In this document: positions 23,859 through 29,160 of the stretch, one piece after another
Numbering within the stretch: the first letter of the stretch is position 1
How the letters are laid out: each line of letters begins with the position of its first letter
DNA from: DAIDKA01 sp049792815
GTDB lineage: Bacteria > Pseudomonadota > Gammaproteobacteria > Steroidobacterales > Steroidobacteraceae
DNA length: 29,160 bases
Direction: 5' to 3'
Assembly (NCBI GenBank): GCA_049792815.1
Contig: JBARBG010000005.1
Span: 1-29,160 of the forward strand
Notes under the pieces: model-generated
Told to the model about the DNA's origin: nothing
Databases searched by the model: none
What the model saw: the letters and a program-made list of their open reading frames with translations, nothing else
Translations under genes and position numbers: made by a program

Positions 23859-26116
23859 ACGACCCCCCAGCGCCGGCGCAGCAGCCATTCGAGCATGCGC
23901 AGCCCAAGCAGCAGCAGGAACAGGGCCGGCATGTTCCACAGGTCCTGATACCTCTGCACCGAGACACCCGCGTTGGCAAAGGGTATGGCGCGTGACAGCC
24001 CCGCGAGCTCATCGGGCGACCAGTACCGGCCGCCAGTATCAGCGGCCAGCGACTTCAGCAGTGCGACATTCTGACCCGTGTGGAAGTTCTCCGCGACACC
24101 GTCCTCGCGCTGGAAGGCGATGGTGTCATGGCCGGCACTGAGGCTGCCCTCATTGGCCGTAAGATCCGCCACGTACATGCCCACCGCAGGCGCGGTCCAG
24201 TCGGCCTGGTAGCGTCCGGGGATTCCCGGAACCGCCCGCAGCGACACGTCCGCCTGCAGCCGATCAGGCCCGATCAGGTGCGCGCTGACGACCGCGTCGG
24301 CGGCGGGGAGATAATTGCGGTCGCGCACATCGGCCAGCAGTTGCACATGGCCGTCGTCCTGCAGGATGCCTGCTGACACCTGCGCGCTTAACTGACCGCG
24401 CGTGTCGGACGCCAGCCAGTGCAGCAGCTGGTGCCAGAAAACCGCGTGGGTGGGGTCGCCCAGCGGCAGACTCATCTGCCAGCGCCAGGTACCGCCGGTG
24501 GCCAGGACCGCGGTGCGGCCGCGTCCGTAGTTCTGCGTGACCAGCAACGGCATGGTGCGGCCGCTGAAATGCATCTGGGCCAGCTCCGCGGCGCCCGGTT
24601 TCACCGTGCCCGGATCCTGGAAATCCATGAGGTAGGGCAACCGGTTCCACAGCGCAAGATTCGCCGCGCGATCATCGACCAGGCGCGTGATGGCGCTGTC
24701 CGCACCGATGGCGGTCAGACTCACCGTGGCCGATTCGCGATGGAAAGTGCCGGACATCATCGGCAGGACCACGGGCAACAGGTCATTCAGCTGCGAACCA
24801 CCCCAGACGCCATCAGCCAAGGACTGGCGCCCACCCAGAAACAACAGGCCGCCGCCGCGCCGATCGACGAATTCGCGCATCAGGTTCTGCTGCGCGGGGG
24901 AAAAATAGCCGGCATCCACCGAGCCGACGACCAGCGCATCAAACCCGAACAGCTCTTCGGGCTTGGTCGGGAAACCTTGCGCGAGTTCCAGCGGATCCTT
25001 GACGCCCTGGCGGTAGAGCTTGTTCTCGCTGATGCGCAGCATCGAGACCAGCTGCACCGCCGTGTCATCCTCCTCGGCACGCCTGATGAACTTGTATTCC
25101 CAGCGCGGCTCCCCTTCCAGATAGAGAATGCGGCGCGGGCCGGCCTCGACATTGACCAGATGCGCGAGCTCGTTGTTGCGGGTGTTGCCTTCGCCGGCAA
25201 GTGGCGCGACCTGGAAGCGCAGCACCCGTGGGCCGGCATCAGGCAGATCGAAGGTGATATCGGTGCTGACCGTCGCGCCATCCGCACCCAGTACCAGCTC
25301 ACGGGTCGCCAAAAGTTTTGCCCCATCCCTGACGGTCACATTGGTGTGACGAGCGGCGAAACCCGACTGTGACACCTCGACGATGGCGGTGACGCGCGAG
25401 TGCGCGAGTGCCCGCGAGGTCAGCGCCACGGACTCGATCTCGACGTCCTGCGGCACCTGCGCCGAACCGAATCCCACGGTGTGAACCGGTATGCGGCGTT
25501 GCCGCAGCACCTCGATGGTGTTGCGGTCGATGCGCCCGGTGTTGTCACCGCCGTCCGACAGCAGCACCACGGCACCCACGGGCACGCTGGCCGTGTCGCT
25601 GGCGAATTCATTCAAGACCGCGTTGATATGAGTGGCAGGACCCGTGGCGGCGAGCGTCCCCGCCGAGCCCTCGATCCGGACCAGGCTGGAATCAAACCGG
25701 TACAGCCGCGTCTGGAAGGTGTGGCCGAGACGCGTGAGCCAGTCCCCCTGCAATGCCTGGGAAACCTGCTGCATGCGGGTAACGCCGTGCTCGGGGATGC
25801 CCATGCTGCGCGAGTCATCGATCAGTACGGCGATGATGTTCGCCTGTGGCACCAGTTCGCTGACTGCGATCGCCGGCCGCCATAGCAGCAGCAGAACCAG
25901 GGCCGCCATGGTCCACTGCGCGAGCCAGATCAGGAGCAGGCGCCAGCGTCCGGCTACACGGGTGTCGGAGGCGTGGCGACCACGCAGCACCAGCGCCAGC
26001 GCGAGTGCGATCACGATAAGACCCGCCACCAGCAGCCCCCGCGGCCAGGCGCTGCGCAGCACCAACTGGCCGTGCAGGAACACGGCCGGGGGATATTTGA
26101 ACAGCCATTCAAACAT
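23855..26116 (-). CDS. membrane protein with VWA and GATase1-like domains
   Basis: 753 residues from the ATG at 26116; a TTG at 26125 overlapping the previous stop is an alternative. Transmembrane helices lie at about 27-44 and 60-79, then a VWA domain with MIDAS DDSRS (100-104) and the VVLLSDGGDNTG strand. A beta-sandwich follows, then a GATase1-like Rossmann domain (about 320-480, starting RRILYLEGEPRWEYKFIRRA and including DALVVGS and GGGLLFLGGRQS). Another beta domain and a C-terminal helix (about 730-745) complete it. No GATase catalytic Cys is evident. Such proteins recur near MoxR/DUF58/DUF4159 genes and probably form part of one envelope complex. Function is otherwise unknown. Confidence 0.83.
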   Translation of the reverse strand: MFEWLFKYPPAVFLHGQLVLRSAWPRGLLVAGLIVIALALALVLRGRHASDTRVAGRWRLLLIWLAQWTMAALVLLLLWRPAIAVSELVPQANIIAVLIDDSRSMGIPEHGVTRMQQVSQALQGDWLTRLGHTFQTRLYRFDSSLVRIEGSAGTLAATGPATHINAVLNEFASDTASVPVGAVVLLSDGGDNTGRIDRNTIEVLRQRRIPVHTVGFGSAQVPQDVEIESVALTSRALAHSRVTAIVEVSQSGFAARHTNVTVRDGAKLLATRELVLGADGATVSTDITFDLPDAGPRVLRFQVAPLAGEGNTRNNELAHLVNVEAGPRRILYLEGEPRWEYKFIRRAEEDDTAVQLVSMLRISENKLYRQGVKDPLELAQGFPTKPEELFGFDALVVGSVDAGYFSPAQQNLMREFVDRRGGGLLFLGGRQSLADGVWGGSQLNDLLPVVLPMMSGTFHRESATVSLTAIGADSAITRLVDDRAANLALWNRLPYLMDFQDPGTVKPGAAELAQMHFSGRTMPLLVTQNYGRGRTAVLATGGTWRWQMSLPLGDPTHAVFWHQLLHWLASDTRGQLSAQVSAGILQDDGHVQLLADVRDRNYLPAADAVVSAHLIGPDRLQADVSLRAVPGIPGRYQADWTAPAVGMYVADLTANEGSLSAGHDTIAFQREDGVAENFHTGQNVALLKSLAADTGGRYWSPDELAGLSRAIPFANAGVSVQRYQDLWNMPALFLLLLGLRMLEWLLRRRWGVV

Positions 26117-26121
26117 CGACG

Positions 26122-26934
26122 TCAATGCGTCATGCCGTAGACGATGTAGTTGATGCCGACGCGAAACGCCATGGAGGAGAAGTTCTCGGGATACTCGGGA
26201 ATGTCAGCCCACTCCCAGGCATCCCCCAGATGCATGTTGTGACAGATCGCGACCACAATGCGGCCCTTCGCGTCGCGTATGGCGCGCCACTTGGGCACGT
26301 AGCCATCCTTTTCATAGGTGCGGCCGGTGTTCACGTACTGCTCGCCGGGAATCTGCATGCGCTCTGACAGGTCGTAGAGCACATGGAAGATCTCATCGGC
26401 GTCGGCCAGGTCCTCCACCGGACGATCCGGAAGCACCTGGCGCATGCCGGTCATGAACCGCTCCCAGTCATCGGTGCCGTGAAAATCGTCCACCATCAGG
26501 AAGCCCCCCTTGAGCAGGTACTCGCGCAGGCGTTTGGCCTCGGCATCCGTGAAGGACCAGTTGGCCACCTGAACCGCGTACACCCAGGGGTAGTTGAAGA
26601 TATCGTCGCTGTCCAGATCGACGACCTGTTCGTAGGAGCGCATCTGGATACGGGTGAGGCGTTTCAGCGCTTCGAGGAACTGCCGGTCGGCCTTCGGATA
26701 GTCCCGCGACCAGCCGGCGAAGCTGTACCCATAACCAAAAGCGCGACCGCCACCGCCGCCGCCATAATCATTCGCGGAGGTGTAACGCAGCCGCGACCAG
26801 TAGAACTCGGCCTTCTCGCCCGAATCACCGGGGCTGTCCAGGTCCTGCTGCGAGTGCGCGTGATCCACCCACAGCCACGCGCACAACACTGTTGTGACGA
26901 GCACGGCCGACCGCCACCGCCCTTGAATCCGCAT
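26122..26934 (-). CDS. exported DUF4159 domain protein
   Basis: 270 residues. A hydrophobic signal segment (about 8-28, ending DHAHS) precedes a DUF4159 domain. The typical opening FYWSRLRYTS, DYPKADRQF, YPWVYAVQVANWSFTDAE, and LLKGGFLMVDDFHG are present; this domain is considered GATase1-like. A six-glycine stretch (58-63) precedes a Tyr/Gly-rich loop. The start ATG at 26934 has GAGGG about ten bases upstream. The frame extends further upstream, but there it opposes the multicopper oxidase and lacks family similarity. It is the first gene of the ten-gene minus-strand run and overlaps the next gene if that uses the TTG start. Confidence 0.85.
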   Translation of the reverse strand: MRIQGRWRSAVLVTTVLCAWLWVDHAHSQQDLDSPGDSGEKAEFYWSRLRYTSANDYGGGGGGRAFGYGYSFAGWSRDYPKADRQFLEALKRLTRIQMRSYEQVVDLDSDDIFNYPWVYAVQVANWSFTDAEAKRLREYLLKGGFLMVDDFHGTDDWERFMTGMRQVLPDRPVEDLADADEIFHVLYDLSERMQIPGEQYVNTGRTYEKDGYVPKWRAIRDAKGRIVVAICHNMHLGDAWEWADIPEYPENFSSMAFRVGINYIVYGMTH

Positions 26935-27087
26935 GATCGCCGCCCTCGGTGTGAGCTTGCGCCACCAGTGTAGCGATTTGCCCCATGCAACGGTGCGCTT
27001 CAACCTGCGCCGGCCGGTCACAAGCCGCTTGTCGCCACGGTCACGACATGCCACCATTTTTGACCTGACAACAGCCTTGCACCGCAC
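26935..27087. other. divergent intergenic region between DUF4159 operon and multicopper oxidase
   Basis: The 153-base gap must hold the promoter of the long minus-strand gene run and probably that of the oxidase. On the minus strand a TACACT hexamer preceded by GC is a possible -10, but no matching -35 lies at normal spacing. On the plus strand TTGACC near 27060 resembles a -35 but is too close to the oxidase ATG. No clear operator or inverted repeat was recognised. Confidence 0.4.
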
Positions 27088-28539
27088 ATGAGACGCCGCG
27101 ACTTTGTAACACTGGCAGCAGCGACACTGGGCCAGGCCGGCGCCGGGCCGCTGCGGGCGCAGGCTGGCGCCGAGGCCAAGATGGACATGGGGGCCACCGA
27201 CCCGGGTCCGCATGGCCCGCCAGCCGACTTCACCTTGCACATTGCACCGGTGGCCGTGGAAATCGCGCCCAGCCACTTCGTGAGCACCGTGGGCTACAAC
27301 GGCACCTCCCCCGGACCCGTCCTGCGCATGCGCGAGGGCAAAGCGGTCACGGTGGATGTCATCAACGACTCCGATGCACCGGAGTTGGTTCACTGGCACG
27401 GAATGTTCCTGCCCGCACAACTGGACGGGGCCGAAGAGGAAGGCACGCCGGTCATCCCGCCCGGGGCACGCCGGCGCTACCATTTCACGCCGCGCCCCGC
27501 AGGGACCCGCTGGTACCACTCCCATGCCATGGCCATGGGCGACCTGCACCGCGGGTCCTACACCGGGCAGTACGGCTTCGTCGTCATCGATTCAGGCCGT
27601 GATCCGGGCGCCTACGACCAGGAGGTGTTCCTGGCGCTTCGCGACTGGGAACATTTCTATACCGATCAGTTCGTGGACATGGACGATCAGGACGCGCCGG
27701 GACCGCAACCGGAGAAGCCTGCGCGGCTGGACACCCGCCCCGGAGGGCTCGAGGTGATGAGCCAGATCTATTCCATCAACGACAAGGCGCTGCGGGCCGG
27801 AGAGCCGATCCGGGTGCGCCCCGGCAGCCGGGTGCTGATGCATCTGCTCAACGCCAGCGCCGTAGAAAACCGCACCATCGCGCTGCCCGGACACGAGTTC
27901 CAGGTGCTGGCACTGGATGGCAATCCGGTGCCCAATCCGCGTGCGGTGAAAGTGCTCACCCTGGGACCCGGTGAGCGCATCGACGCCCTGGTGCAGATGA
28001 ACCAGCCCGGCGTGTGGATTCTGGGCGCCACCGATGACGCCACGCGCCAGAATGGCCTGGGCGTGGTGGTCGAATACGCGGGCCAGCACCGACCCCCGCA
28101 GTGGGCGGCGCAACCGGGCAATTTCTGGGACTACACGCTGTTTGGCGGTCAAACCGCCCCCAAGGCGCCCGAACAGACCATCGAGATGGTGTTCGAAAAG
28201 GTGCCCAATGGCGCCCGACCCTTCAACCTGTTCACGGTGAACGGCAAACCCTATCCCCACGAGCGCGAATTCGTATTGGAACAGGGCCGGCGCTATCGCC
28301 TGTTGTTCCGCAATCGCACCGACGATGCCCATCCCCTGCACCTGCATCGCCACAACTTCGAACTGGTCGACGTGAACGGCAAACCCACCAGCGGAGTGCA
28401 CAAGGACACCGTGATTGTGCGCATGTATGGTCGGGTGGCCGTGGACCTGGTGGCCGATCAGCCCGGACTGTCACTGTTCCACTGCCACATCCAGCACCAC
28501 ATGGATTACGGCTTCAAGGCGCTGTTTCGATACGCCTGA
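27088..28539 (+). CDS. Tat-exported multicopper oxidase (laccase/CopA-like)
   Basis: 483 residues, three cupredoxin-type regions. The N-terminus RRRDF followed by an Ala-rich stretch ending LRAQA is a Tat signal. Copper ligands are visible in all four expected motifs: HWHG (102-105), HSH (144-146), HPLHLH (415-420) and HCHIQHH (465-471), so a type 1 site plus trinuclear cluster should form. The position axial to type 1 copper is Phe476, not Met as in CopA/CueO-type enzymes. There is no long Met-rich loop. Likely activities are phenol or metal oxidation in the periplasm. It is transcribed away from the DUF4159 gene run, with the Wzi-like gene following after 29 bases. Confidence 0.93.
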   Translation: MRRRDFVTLAAATLGQAGAGPLRAQAGAEAKMDMGATDPGPHGPPADFTLHIAPVAVEIAPSHFVSTVGYNGTSPGPVLRMREGKAVTVDVINDSDAPELVHWHGMFLPAQLDGAEEEGTPVIPPGARRRYHFTPRPAGTRWYHSHAMAMGDLHRGSYTGQYGFVVIDSGRDPGAYDQEVFLALRDWEHFYTDQFVDMDDQDAPGPQPEKPARLDTRPGGLEVMSQIYSINDKALRAGEPIRVRPGSRVLMHLLNASAVENRTIALPGHEFQVLALDGNPVPNPRAVKVLTLGPGERIDALVQMNQPGVWILGATDDATRQNGLGVVVEYAGQHRPPQWAAQPGNFWDYTLFGGQTAPKAPEQTIEMVFEKVPNGARPFNLFTVNGKPYPHEREFVLEQGRRYRLLFRNRTDDAHPLHLHRHNFELVDVNGKPTSGVHKDTVIVRMYGRVAVDLVADQPGLSLFHCHIQHHMDYGFKALFRYA

Positions 28540-28568
28540 GTAAGCTTGCTGCGGTAAAGTAACCTCCC

Positions 28569-29160
28569 ATGACTGTGACTCTCAGTGCCGCGCGGGCCGT
28601 ACTTCGCACCTTGGCCATAGGCGTACTCATCCTCGGGCTGACCAATGCGCGGGCCGCACCCTGGGCCGAAGTCGGTGATGCGCAGCTGCGCTCGGACATC
28701 GAAACCCTGGCGCTGGCCGGGGTCATCGATAATCTGACCACCCAGTGGCCCATGCCCTGGACCCGCATCCTCGACCGGATTTCGGACAGCGCTGCGCTAA
28801 CCGGCAAGCCCGCCTGGGTGATCGCAGCTGCCGATCGCATCCGCCTGCAGGCCGCCGGCCAGATGGCTCAGGACACGACCAGCTTCTCGACCTACTTCGA
28901 CGCGACCAATGCGCCCGAAGTGGTGCGCGGCTTTGACGCGCTGGGCCGAGAGGATGTGCAGACCCAGGGAACGCTGTCGTGGAACGGCGAGTCCACCTTC
29001 ATCCAGCTGTCCGCGGGCCTGCAGTCACACGACCGCTTCGATTCCCAGACCGTGCTTCCCGATGGCACCTACATCGCCAAACAGATCGGTGGCGTAGCGG
29101 TTTATGCCGGCTACATGACGCACTGGTGGGGACCGGGCTGGATCTCGGCACTGTCCTTGT
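28569..29160 (+). CDS. Wzi-family (capsule assembly) outer-membrane protein, 5' part
   Basis: Open frame without a stop to the right edge, about 197 codons visible. It begins with a signal peptide ending near NARA before APWAEVGD. The mature N-terminus has the RSDIETLALAGVIDN helix followed by TQWPMPW, and later aromatic, alternating strands and the YMTHWWGPGWISALSL segment. This combination is typical of the Caps_assemb_Wzi family, beta-barrel proteins involved in surface polysaccharide attachment or export. No capsule genes are visible in the window, so the role is inferred from the family only. Confidence 0.82.
   Translation, partial: MTVTLSAARAVLRTLAIGVLILGLTNARAAPWAEVGDAQLRSDIETLALAGVIDNLTTQWPMPWTRILDRISDSAALTGKPAWVIAAADRIRLQAAGQMAQDTTSFSTYFDATNAPEVVRGFDALGREDVQTQGTLSWNGESTFIQLSAGLQSHDRFDSQTVLPDGTYIAKQIGGVAVYAGYMTHWWGPGWISALSL

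Noticed and set aside
26935..27549. Upstream extension of the DUF4159 frame
   Set aside because: The extension overlaps the multicopper oxidase on the other strand and would displace the signal peptide from the N-terminus.

Overview
The window is a GC-rich, densely packed bacterial chromosome segment. Genes mostly overlap by 1-8 bases or sit a few bases apart, and GTG/TTG starts are common. The gene content (GlpD/GlpK, a ureDABCEFG urease set, a DUF4175 protein with MoxR and VWA partners, a Wzi-like outer-membrane protein, a Tat-exported multicopper oxidase) fits a free-living Gram-negative proteobacterium. A gammaproteobacterium of the Xanthomonadales/Nevskiales/Steroidobacter type is my best guess, with low confidence because no rRNA or other phylogenetic marker is present. 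I saw no tRNA, rRNA, insertion sequence, prophage or CRISPR array.

Layout. (1) 1-792, minus: 5' part of an ABC ATPase of ModF-like type, cut by the left edge, divergent from (2) 857-3864, plus: glpD-glpK, the aerobic glycerol route (glycerol to glycerol-3-phosphate to DHAP). (3) 3858-5822, minus: a signal-peptide/TPR/transmembrane/GGDEF diguanylate cyclase, convergent with glpK. (4) 5959-11061, plus: complete urease locus ureD-A-B-C-E-F-G, followed with a 4-base stop/start overlap by a LigB/DODA-type extradiol dioxygenase (11058-11873). (5) 11879-26934, minus: about 15 kb holding ten co-directional genes, in transcription order DUF4159 protein, VWA/GATase1-like membrane protein, caspase/legumain-like exported protein, TPR plus peptidase-MA exported protein, MoxR AAA+ ATPase, DUF58 protein, BatA-type VWA membrane protein, DUF4175 membrane protein, NTF2-like lipoprotein, YdcF/ElyC-type DUF218 protein. 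(6) 27088-28539, plus: Tat-exported multicopper oxidase, then the 5' part of a Wzi-family outer-membrane protein cut by the right edge.

How it works together. Region 5 is the part most worth attention. A MoxR ATPase with three VWA or VWA-like proteins is a recognised pattern for chaperone-like assembly or stress machinery. Here it is joined by two GATase1-like-domain proteins, an intact-looking HExxH metallopeptidase with TPRs, a clan-CD (caspase-like) protein whose catalytic cysteine position appears to be Thr/Ser, and a very large DUF4175 membrane protein with Ser-Gly-Gln and Gly-Gln low-complexity linkers. Nearly all have signal peptides or membrane anchors, so I infer an envelope-associated complex energised by MoxR from the cytoplasm. 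Its biological role cannot be read from sequence. The other regions are standard metabolism with a few unusual residues, noted in the findings.
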